DNA from: Thermoleophilia bacterium
Lineage (GTDB): Bacteria > Actinomycetota > Thermoleophilia > Gaiellales > Gaiellaceae
Direction: 5' to 3'
DNA: 9,055 nucleotides
Assembly (NCBI GenBank): GCA_025934335.1
Contig: JAICYG010000107.1
Location: 1 to 9,055, forward strand
The notes beneath the pieces were generated by a model. The model did not search any database. It saw only the letters and a list, made by a program, of their open reading frames with translations, and was not told the DNA's origin. Both the position numbers and the translations under genes were made by a program. Below are positions 1 through 5,482 of this stretch, one piece after another. How positions within the stretch are numbered: the stretch's first letter is position 1; each line of letters opens with the position of its first letter.

Positions 1-119
1 GAGCCGGCACCTCCGCTCCTTGTGAGGCTCCGTCGAGCCTACGCCTCGGATGGCCCGCTCCCGGCGCCGGCAGAGCCGGCACCTCCGCTCCTTGTGAGGC
101 TCCGTCGAGCCTACGCCTC
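1..119. repeat. two direct copies of a 47-bp hairpin-bearing repeat
   Basis: Positions 1-47 and 73-119 are identical, giving a 72-bp period with a 25-bp spacer that contains the palindrome CCGGCGCCGG (61-70). Each copy holds a perfect 6-bp stem with a 4-nt loop (AGGCTC-CGTC-GAGCCT, at 25-40 and 97-112). The second copy ends inside the stop codon of fhaB (118-120), so the repeat lies immediately downstream of that gene. On the minus strand each copy also carries purine-rich AAGGAG and GGAGGTG stretches. Further copies may lie beyond the left edge. It could be a dispersed intergenic repeat or part of a short tandem array; there is no T-tract that would make the hairpin a classical terminator. 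Confidence 0.85.
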
Positions 120-612
120 ATGTCTCGAACCTCAGGTCGGTCTCGCCGACGCGCAGCACGTCACCCGGTGCGAGCCGGCGCTCCCGCGTCAGGCGGATGC
201 CGTTCACGAAGGTGCCGTTCGTCGAGCCGATGTCCTCGACCCAGATCCCGTCGCGCCGCGGCTCGATGCGCACGTGTCGGGTGGAGGCGTACTCGTCGGC
301 CTGCAGCGGCACGTCGTTCGTCACGCCCCTGCCGAGGGTGATCGGGCTCGAGTCAAGAGCGATCTCGTCGCCGGGGTCGAGCGCGGGGCTCGCGAGCACG
401 ACGAGCCGGCCGAGCTCGCGGGAGCCGACGTGAGGGACGAGGCCGGCGGCCGCCGCCTGCTGCGGCCCGATGATCATCGACTCCTGCGGCAGCCGCAGAT
501 CACGCGCCGCCGAGCGGACGATCCGCCAGATGAAGAGGTAGAGGAGGACGAGGAACGCGATCTTCAGGGCGAGTAGCGTCGTCTCGACCTGGGTCGAGGC
601 AACGACCTGCAC
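118..612 (-). CDS. fhaB: FhaB-like membrane-anchored FHA domain protein
   Basis: This 164-aa protein has one N-terminal membrane helix (about residues 11-33), a short basic juxtamembrane stretch, a linker, and a C-terminal FHA domain from about residue 70 to the end. The phosphothreonine-binding signature is present: G94-R95, S110 with H113, N132-G133 and N137-G138. FHA domains bind phosphothreonine peptides; in actinobacteria FhaB (FipA) sits at the membrane and links Ser/Thr kinase signalling to cell-wall synthesis and division. The GTG start shares one base with the TAG stop of fhaA (TAGTG), and GGGAG lies 8 nt upstream, so the two genes are almost surely translationally coupled. A PP2C phosphatase gene commonly follows and would lie left of the window. 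Family assignment is firm from architecture and neighbour; the partner is inferred. Confidence 0.9.
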   Translation of the reverse strand: MQVVASTQVETTLLALKIAFLVLLYLFIWRIVRSAARDLRLPQESMIIGPQQAAAAGLVPHVGSRELGRLVVLASPALDPGDEIALDSSPITLGRGVTNDVPLQADEYASTRHVRIEPRRDGIWVEDIGSTNGTFVNGIRLTRERRLAPGDVLRVGETDLRFET

Positions 613-1391
613 TACTGGAGCTCCCGCGAGAACACGATCTCGGTCGATCCGATCGTGAAGCGGGTGCCGTCCTCCAGCTTCAGCCGCTTCACGCGCTTCC
701 CCCGCACCTCGACGCCGTTCGTCGAGTCGAGGTCGACGAGCCAGTACGTGGCGCCCTCCTGCCGCACCTCGGCGTGGCGGCGGGAGACGTTCGGGTCGGG
801 CACCTGGACGTCCGCGTCCTTCGAGCGGCCGATCACGGCGCGGCGCTTCGCGACCTCGTGCCGCTCGCCGTCCCAGGAGAGGAACGCCGCCTCCTGCTGG
901 ACGCCCAGCTCGACGGGCGAGGCGGCCTCGGTGGGCTGCGGCACCGGCGGCGCCGTCGGCTTGTAGATCATCGTCGCGTTCGGCTGCGCGTCGGTCGGCG
1001 GCCCCTCGGCCTCCTTCCCCGACGGCTGCACCATGCGGGTCGCGATCCCGAAGACGCCGAGGTCGAGGTCGTCGTCGGTCTGGAGCTCCACGCGGGGCGG
1101 CGACAGCAGCGCGTAGCTCTCGCGGCGCGCGTGCTCGGCCAGGTAGTCGCCCAGCTCGTCGCGCAGCTGCGTCTCGTACGACGAGAACTGCTCGCGGTCG
1201 CCGGGCGAGAGGTAGATCGTGTACTCGTTCGGCACGTAGACGCGGGACACCGAGACGTTCCGGTGGTCGTCCATCTCCTTCACGAGCTTGCGGGCCAGCT
1301 CGACCGGCTGCACGTTCGTGCGGAACGCACGGCCGAAGACGCCCTCGAAGAGCGACTCGAGTTTCGATTCGATGCTGCGGAAGACGGGCAT
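612..1391 (-). CDS. fhaA: FhaA-like protein, DUF3662 domain plus FHA domain
   Basis: This 259-aa protein starts with a DUF3662 (FhaA N-terminal) domain, about residues 1-120. A proline/threonine-rich linker follows (about 122-165, including NATMIYKPT near 138-146), then a C-terminal FHA domain (about 168-257) with G188-R189, S203/H206 and N225-G226 as phosphothreonine-binding positions. No membrane helix or signal peptide is seen, so it should be cytosolic. In mycobacteria FhaA is a Ser/Thr kinase substrate that binds phosphorylated cell-wall factors such as the MviN pseudokinase domain. Here it lies 34 nt downstream of a kinase gene and overlaps fhaB by 1 nt. The ATG is chosen because the family usually begins close to this point; the Shine-Dalgarno is weak. 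The linker threonines are plausible phosphorylation sites by analogy only. Confidence 0.92.
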   Translation of the reverse strand: MPVFRSIESKLESLFEGVFGRAFRTNVQPVELARKLVKEMDDHRNVSVSRVYVPNEYTIYLSPGDREQFSSYETQLRDELGDYLAEHARRESYALLSPPRVELQTDDDLDLGVFGIATRMVQPSGKEAEGPPTDAQPNATMIYKPTAPPVPQPTEAASPVELGVQQEAAFLSWDGERHEVAKRRAVIGRSKDADVQVPDPNVSRRHAEVRQEGATYWLVDLDSTNGVEVRGKRVKRLKLEDGTRFTIGSTEIVFSRELQ

Positions 1392-1398
1392 GTGCGGG

Positions 1399-1413
1399 CG
1401 GGGAGGTTCCCCG
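1399..1413 (-). other. small hairpin between kinase and fhaA genes
   Basis: The 34-nt gap between the kinase stop and the fhaA ATG contains a perfect 6-bp stem with a 3-nt loop (CGGGGA-GGT-TCCCCG on the plus strand). It ends about 8 nt before the fhaA start codon and no good Shine-Dalgarno lies beside it. It might influence fhaA translation or mRNA processing, but in DNA this GC-rich a short hairpin can arise by chance. Confidence 0.3.
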
Positions 1414-1425
1414 TGGGTGCCAAGT

Positions 1426-3030
1426 CTATGTAGGGCGCTGGAGCGTCAAGGCCGCGGCGGTGACCCACGCGGCGGCGACGAGCGGCAGCAGCGCGGCCGC
1501 TGGTGCGATCGTCGCCGTGGCCGCCAGCAGGGTACCGGCGAAGATCGCGGCCCGCCAAGGGCCCCGGCCGCGCGCGAGCGGCCGCAGCGCTGCTGCCGCG
1601 GCGAGCACGAGCGCCTCGGCGGAGATCTGGGGGTGGCCGAGGAGCTGACGCCAGAGCGCGGCGGCAACGGCGGCGGGATGCGCCGAGCCGGCGATGCCGA
1701 GGCCGAGCGGCGGCGCCGAGCCGTCGAACGGGAGCGGCACGCGGCGAAGGCCCGCGACGACGGCGGCGAGGAGCACTGCCGCGCCGACCTGTGCTCCCCG
1801 GCGGGCGCGGCCGTGCGCCACCTGGGCGGCGAGCGGCAGCAGCGGCAGTGCGGCGAGCGGCGCGACGAGCGGGCCCGCCGTCAGGAAGAGGCCGGCACGC
1901 GCGTCGCGCCAGTTCAGCGCCGCCCAGCCGGCGGCGACGATCGCGTACGCGATCGCGAGGCCGAGCGAGACGTTCGCGAGCGGGAAGAAGGCCGCCGCCA
2001 GGGCGAAGAGGAGCGCCGCCCGCGGTGCGGTGAAGCCGAGCGCGGCGCCCGTGAGGCCGAGGCCGAGCGGCCAGCCCGGCGGGTAGAACGGGAGCCGGGT
2101 CGCCACCCAGCCCGAGGTGACGCCTGCGAGCACGCCCGGAAGCGCGCGCTCGAGCACCGCTGCAGGCGTCGGCCTGGCCGGCGCGGAAGGCTTCGACCCC
2201 TTGCCCTTCCGGCGCCGCGACGGCAGTGCGAGCAGCTGCTGGGCGAGCTTCTCTGCCGTGGGGCGGCGCTGCGGGCTCGCGACGAGCGCGGAGGCGACGG
2301 TGTCGAGGAGGTGCTCCGGCAGGTCGGGACGCAGCGACTCGAGCGGCGGCGCTCCCTGCTGGATGCTGCGCGAGGTGTCGGTCAGGTCGCCGGCCCAGAA
2401 CGGATGCTCTCCGGCAAGCGCCTCCCAGAGCACGACGCCGACCGCCCACACGTCGGCGGCCGGGGTCGCCGGCAGGCCCTGGAGCCGCTCCGGCGAGATG
2501 TACGCGAGCGTGCCGGGGATGTCTCCGAGCGCGGTCAGCGTGTCGAACTCGGCCATCTGGGCGAGCCCGAAGTCGAGCAGGCGGACGTCCACCTCGGGCG
2601 CCTCCGCGAGCAGCACGTTCGACGGCTTCACGTCGCGGTGCACGATCCCGCGGGCGTGCGCATGCGCGAGCGCCTCCGCGATCTGGCCGCAGATCTCGAT
2701 CGCCCTGCGGTCGTCGACCTCGCCGGAGCGGATCGCCTCGCGCATCGTGCGGCCCGGCACATACTCGTAGGCGATGTAGACGTGCGAGGTGTCGCGGGCA
2801 AGCGAGAGGATCCGCTGGCAGCGGCGGTGGCGGAGCGACGCTGCGGCCCTCGCCTCGCGCTCGGCCCGATGGCCGGACTTGCCCTCCCGCGCGACGATCT
2901 TCAGCGCGACGTCGAGGCCGCTGCGCTCGTCGCGCGCGAGCCAGACGTGCCCCATGCCGCCCGAGCCGAGGGGTCGGATCGGCCGGTAACGGCCCAGGAA
3001 GAGGTCGTGCGCGAGGGCCGCCTGAGACAC
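1426..3030 (-). CDS. Ser/Thr protein kinase with polytopic membrane C-terminus
   Basis: This 534-aa protein has an N-terminal Hanks-type kinase domain (about residues 12-270). Visible are the glycine loop GSGGMGHV (22-29), K44 of VALK, E59 of helix C, HRD with D133, K135 and N138, DFG at 153-155, and SPE at 179-181 followed by D193. The activation loop carries T164, T166 and T174. All catalytic residues are present, so it should be active. A basic linker (RRRKGKGSK) leads to a strongly hydrophobic half (about 296-530) with perhaps 6-9 membrane segments; there are no PASTA repeats. The GTG start is the first possible one, because an in-frame TAG lies four codons upstream. No Shine-Dalgarno is evident. 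It heads a probable kinase-fhaA-fhaB operon, and its phosphothreonines are likely ligands for the FHA proteins. What the membrane part senses or does is unknown. Confidence 0.93.
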   Translation of the reverse strand: MSQAALAHDLFLGRYRPIRPLGSGGMGHVWLARDERSGLDVALKIVAREGKSGHRAEREARAAASLRHRRCQRILSLARDTSHVYIAYEYVPGRTMREAIRSGEVDDRRAIEICGQIAEALAHAHARGIVHRDVKPSNVLLAEAPEVDVRLLDFGLAQMAEFDTLTALGDIPGTLAYISPERLQGLPATPAADVWAVGVVLWEALAGEHPFWAGDLTDTSRSIQQGAPPLESLRPDLPEHLLDTVASALVASPQRRPTAEKLAQQLLALPSRRRKGKGSKPSAPARPTPAAVLERALPGVLAGVTSGWVATRLPFYPPGWPLGLGLTGAALGFTAPRAALLFALAAAFFPLANVSLGLAIAYAIVAAGWAALNWRDARAGLFLTAGPLVAPLAALPLLPLAAQVAHGRARRGAQVGAAVLLAAVVAGLRRVPLPFDGSAPPLGLGIAGSAHPAAVAAALWRQLLGHPQISAEALVLAAAAALRPLARGRGPWRAAIFAGTLLAATATIAPAAALLPLVAAAWVTAAALTLQRPT

Positions 3031-3080
3031 TCTGCGCTTCTACGGCGGCGCGGACTCATTTCCTCTCCGGCCGAGGGGGA

Positions 3081-3089
3081 TGGTCTAAT
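3081..3089 (+). promoter_or_regulatory. candidate extended -10 promoter for the CARDB gene
   Basis: The sequence TGG-TCTAAT has an extended-TG motif and matches TATAAT at five of six positions. It lies 9 nt before the GTG start at 3099, inside the 68-bp divergent gap with the kinase gene. No clear -35 element is seen. The predicted transcript would have almost no 5' leader, which fits the absence of a Shine-Dalgarno. Confidence 0.4.
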
Positions 3090-3098
3090 TGCCGTGCG

Positions 3099-4238
3099 GT
3101 GGACCCGCGCGACGACGACATCCAGTTCGACTTCTTCGACGACGAGCCGGCGACGACGGAGGCCCAGCCGCCACCCTCCCGGGTCCGGCTCCCCCGCCGC
3201 GGCGGCCGCGGCACCGGTACGCGGCGGCCGTCGCGCAACCTGACGCCGATCCTGCGGCTCGCCGTCGTGATCGTCGTCCTGCTCGTGCTGTTCGTGATCT
3301 TCGGCCTCCTGATCCAGTCCTGCGGCACGTCGAAGCACGACTCGTACGCCTCCTACGTGAACGACGTCGCGAAGATCGCGCACAGCTCCCAGGAGGACGG
3401 TGCGGCCGTCGCGAACGCGCTCACCACCCCCGGCGCGAAGGCGTCGTCGCTCGCCGGCACGCTCCGCGGGATCGCCGACCAGGAGCGGCAGAACGTCGCC
3501 CAGGCGAAGCGGCTCGACCCGCCGGGCCCGCTCCGGCCCGAGAACCAGCAGCTCGTCGAGGCGCTGCAGCTCCGGATCAGCGGCGTCTCCGGGATCGCGC
3601 GCACGCTCGACGAGCTGACGAAGACCACCAAGACGGCCGACGCGGCGTCGGTGCTGTCGGCTCAGGCCGACCGGCTCGTGGCGAGCGACGTCGTCTGGTC
3701 GGATCTCTTCAAGGTGCCTGCGGCCGACGAGATGTCCCGGCAAGGCGTGACGGGCGTCGAGCCGCCGGACTCGACCTTCGTCCAGAACCGGGGGCTGTTC
3801 AACGAGGCGTCGCTCACCTCGACCCTGCAGAGACTCCAGGGCGCCTCGACGAGCGGCGGCAAGGTGACCGGCCTGCACGGCACGAACATCGTCTCGACGA
3901 AGTGGAATCCCGGCGGGCACACGCTCTCGACGACGCAGGAGAACTTCGTCACCGCGACGCCCGACCTCTCGTTCGCCGTCACGATCAAGAACTCGGGCGA
4001 CTCGCAGGAGGTCGGCATCAAGGTGACGCTGACCGTCCAGCAGAACCCGGCGATCGTGAAGACGAAGTCGATCGCCGTGATCAACCAGGGTCAGGAGAAG
4101 ACGGTCACGTTCTCCGACCTCGGCGCCGTCAAGTTCGCCCGCAAGGAGCAGGTGCTCGTCGACGTGAAGCCCGTTCAGGGCGAGGTCAACACGTCGAACA
4201 ACAAGGCGACCTACCAGGTCATCTTCTCGCTCGGATAG
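3099..4238 (+). CDS. single-pass membrane protein with C-terminal CARDB/Ig-like domain
   Basis: This 379-aa protein has a short cytosolic N-terminus with an acidic patch (DPRDDDIQFDFFDDEP, residues 2-17) and a proline/arginine-rich stretch. One strong membrane helix follows (about 50-72). The extracellular part has a region of likely helices (about 78-245) and a beta-rich C-terminal domain (about 284-378). That domain resembles CARDB folds: alternating hydrophobic strands, FAVTIKNSGD at 292-301 and a terminal NTSNNKATYQV. It is probably exported N-in/C-out. The GTG start was chosen because it precedes the acidic stretch and follows a -10-like box; open frame extends far upstream but has no plausible start nearby. 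It is divergent from the kinase, so co-regulation or a substrate relationship is possible (TT at 19-20 next to acidic residues). Specific function unknown. Confidence 0.85.
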   Translation: MDPRDDDIQFDFFDDEPATTEAQPPPSRVRLPRRGGRGTGTRRPSRNLTPILRLAVVIVVLLVLFVIFGLLIQSCGTSKHDSYASYVNDVAKIAHSSQEDGAAVANALTTPGAKASSLAGTLRGIADQERQNVAQAKRLDPPGPLRPENQQLVEALQLRISGVSGIARTLDELTKTTKTADAASVLSAQADRLVASDVVWSDLFKVPAADEMSRQGVTGVEPPDSTFVQNRGLFNEASLTSTLQRLQGASTSGGKVTGLHGTNIVSTKWNPGGHTLSTTQENFVTATPDLSFAVTIKNSGDSQEVGIKVTLTVQQNPAIVKTKSIAVINQGQEKTVTFSDLGAVKFARKEQVLVDVKPVQGEVNTSNNKATYQVIFSLG

Positions 4239-4251
4239 CGCGGGCAGTCGC

Positions 4252-4257
4252 TAGCCT
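4252..4257 (+). promoter_or_regulatory. candidate -10 box TAGCCT upstream of the inverted-repeat segment
   Basis: TAGCCT fits the actinobacterial TANNNT -10 pattern and lies exactly 7 nt before an ATG at 4265, the spacing expected of a leaderless transcript. The -35 region (around 4229-4234) shows no consensus. If real, transcription would begin at or near 4265 and read through the inverted-repeat segment into the DUF4446 gene. Confidence 0.35.
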
Positions 4258-4261
4258 CGAC

Positions 4262-4431
4262 TAGATGGTCGATCGGCAAATCAAGGCCGCCGCGGCCGGG
4301 GGCCCGCACGCGGCGCATTGCGCCCGCCTCGCCCGGCACCAAGGCCCACCGGCCTTGGCACCGGTCGAGTCGACCACACTGCTTGGTGCAGACCCTCCCC
4401 GCGACGACCGCATTCACCGATCGACCATCTA
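4262..4431. repeat. 170-bp segment bounded by perfect 15-bp inverted repeats
   Basis: TAGATGGTCGATCGG (4262-4276) is the exact reverse complement of 4417-4431. The segment fills most of the gap between the CARDB gene and the DUF4446 gene, ending 1 nt before the latter's ATG. Inside are further palindromes: GGCCG/CGGCC (4285-4297), GGCGCA/TGCGCC (4312-4324), CCAAGGCC/GGCCTTGG with a 4-nt loop (4339-4358), and GGTCGA/TCGACC (4363-4375). Another pairing joins GCACCAAG (4336-4343) with CTTGGTGC (4382-4389). The outermost bases are TA on both sides, so it could be a miniature transposable element with a TA target duplication and 13-bp termini. Equally it could be a structured leader RNA whose closing helix covers the DUF4446 start region. 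No transposase is encoded. Confidence 0.7.
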
Positions 4432-4432
4432 A
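4265..4432 (+). CDS. possible 55-aa leader ORF inside the inverted-repeat segment
   Basis: An ATG at 4265, 7 nt after the TAGCCT box, opens a 55-codon frame that ends with TAA at 4430-4432, directly abutting and in frame with the DUF4446 ATG. Termination followed by re-initiation at TAAATG would be possible. Against it being a real gene: G or C occupies the third position in only about 76% of codons, below the neighbouring genes; no domain is recognisable; and both ends are dictated by the inverted repeat. It is listed because its position fits a leaderless, translationally coupled leader peptide. Confidence 0.25.
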   Translation: MVDRQIKAAAAGGPHAAHCARLARHQGPPALAPVESTTLLGADPPRDDRIHRSTI

Positions 4433-4921
4433 ATGGACGTGACGGCGACAGAGGCGCTGATCGTCGCCGTCGTCGGCGTGGTTGTCGGCGCGGCGGGCGC
4501 GGGCGTGGCGCTCTGGGCCTCGATTCGCGTCAAGCGGGTGCGGGACGCGCAGCGGACGCTGCTCGGCGGCGGCCGGCGCGACCTGATCGACTTCGCCGTC
4601 TCGCTGCAGGGCCGGATCGACGACCTGCACCGCGCGGTCGACGAGGTGGCGGCGGGCCTCGCGCGCGTCGACCGGCGGGTCGATGCGACCGTCACGAACA
4701 CCGCGATCGTGCGCTACGACGCGTACGAGGACACCGGCGGCCATCAGTCGGCGTCGCTCGCGCTCCTCGATTCCGCGCGGACGGGCGTCGTCGTCACGGC
4801 GATCCAGGGACGCGACTACGCGCGCATCTACATGAAGGAGCTCGACCGCGGCCGTGCTTCCGTCGCCCTCTCGCCGGAGGAGCAGGAGGCGGTGGAGCGT
4901 GCGATGGGTCGGGGGCGCTAG
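4433..4921 (+). CDS. DUF4446 family membrane-anchored protein
   Basis: This 162-aa protein has an N-terminal membrane helix (about residues 8-30), a helical, likely coiled-coil stretch (about 50-85), and the conserved DUF4446 core. The core is recognisable as VRYDAYEDTGGHQSASLALLD (93-113), the strand VVVTAIQGRD (119-128), and RIYMKELDRG followed by SPEE near the C-terminus. Length and layout match the family, whose function is unknown. The ATG at 4433 is the first possible start, because an in-frame TAA lies immediately before it. There is no Shine-Dalgarno; the bases before the start belong to the right arm of the 15-bp inverted repeat. Expression may therefore depend on read-through of that segment or on coupling to the small ORF inside it. 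The HNH gene follows after 30 nt. Confidence 0.88.
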   Translation: MDVTATEALIVAVVGVVVGAAGAGVALWASIRVKRVRDAQRTLLGGGRRDLIDFAVSLQGRIDDLHRAVDEVAAGLARVDRRVDATVTNTAIVRYDAYEDTGGHQSASLALLDSARTGVVVTAIQGRDYARIYMKELDRGRASVALSPEEQEAVERAMGRGR

Positions 4922-4936
4922 GGCCGCTTCGTTGGC

Positions 4937-4942
4937 TACATT
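4937..4942 (+). promoter_or_regulatory. candidate -10 box for the HNH gene
   Basis: TACATT fits the TANNNT pattern and stands 9 nt before the GTG at 4952, the same distance as the -10-like box before the CARDB gene. No -35 or Shine-Dalgarno is clear, which is consistent with a very short or absent 5' leader. Co-transcription from the DUF4446 gene is an alternative. Confidence 0.35.
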
Positions 4943-4951
4943 CCCTGCAGG

Positions 4952-5482
4952 GTGCAGCAAGTACTCGTCCTGAATGCGAGTTACGAGCCGCTGAACGTGT
5001 GCTCACTGCGCCGCGCCCACGTGCTCGTTTTCAAGGGGAAGGCAGAGGTCGTCGAAGAGCTCGACCGACCACTTCGCTCGGCCAGCGACACGTACCGCTG
5101 GCCACACGTGATCCGGCTCGTGCACTACGTCCGCGTGCCGCGGACGGTGAAGCGGAAGATCTCGCGCCGCGCCCTCTTCGCCCGCGACGGCTGGCGCTGC
5201 GTCTACTGCGGCACGCAGACGGGGCGGCTGACGCTCGACCACGTCATCCCGCGCTCGAAGGGGGGCGACTCGACGTGGGAGAACGTCGTCACCTCCTGCG
5301 CGCCCTGCAACCTGCGCAAGGGGAACCGACTGCCGCACGAGGTGCACATGGAGCTCCCGGCACGGCCGAGGCCGCCGGCGCCGGTGCTCTTCATCCGCCT
5401 CGCGACGCCGAAGATCCCGCAACGCTGGGAGCAGTACCTGGCGCCGTACGCGACGCCCACGCGCTCCGCCGCGGCTGCCTAA
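4952..5482 (+). CDS. HNH endonuclease family protein
   Basis: This 176-aa protein begins with a beta-rich region typical of this small actinobacterial HNH family (VLVLNASYEPLNVCSLRRA, residues 4-22). The zinc-bound HNH module follows: C83/C86, then LDHVIPRSKGG with D96-H97, N111, and C116/C119. The catalytic histidine and all four zinc cysteines are present, so nuclease activity is plausible; substrate and role are unknown. Such stand-alone HNH genes are common on actinobacterial chromosomes and need not be mobile. The GTG start is chosen because the conserved VLVLNA motif begins within three residues of it. The stop codon overlaps the stop of the oppositely oriented sulfurtransferase gene, so there is no space for a dedicated terminator. 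Confidence 0.9.
   Translation: MQQVLVLNASYEPLNVCSLRRAHVLVFKGKAEVVEELDRPLRSASDTYRWPHVIRLVHYVRVPRTVKRKISRRALFARDGWRCVYCGTQTGRLTLDHVIPRSKGGDSTWENVVTSCAPCNLRKGNRLPHEVHMELPARPRPPAPVLFIRLATPKIPQRWEQYLAPYATPTRSAAAA

Noticed and set aside
1..119. CRISPR array
   Set aside because: Only two copies with a 25-nt spacer containing its own palindrome, adjacent to a core gene, and no cas genes.
22..576. Plus-strand 184-codon frame with repeated RLRRAYAS peptide
   Set aside because: The repeated peptide is just the translated 47-bp DNA repeat; the rest is antisense to fhaB.
2226..3098. N-terminal extension of the CARDB gene to 2226
   Set aside because: The extension is Arg/Ala low-complexity and antisense to the kinase. 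GTG 3099 precedes the first protein-like sequence and follows a -10-like box.
1288..3243. 651-codon plus-strand open frame opposite the kinase and fhaA genes
   Set aside because: Its product is a low-complexity Arg/Glu/Ala string. The opposite strand encodes a kinase with all catalytic motifs. Long antisense frames are expected in GC-rich DNA.
4239..4432. tRNA or other known structural RNA
   Set aside because: No cloverleaf, CCA end or T-loop sequence could be found; the hairpins do not fit a family I recognise.
4211..4960. 249-codon minus-strand frame across the inverted-repeat segment and DUF4446
   Set aside because: It lies opposite a recognisable DUF4446 gene, and its product matches no family I know. 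It is open mainly because of high GC.
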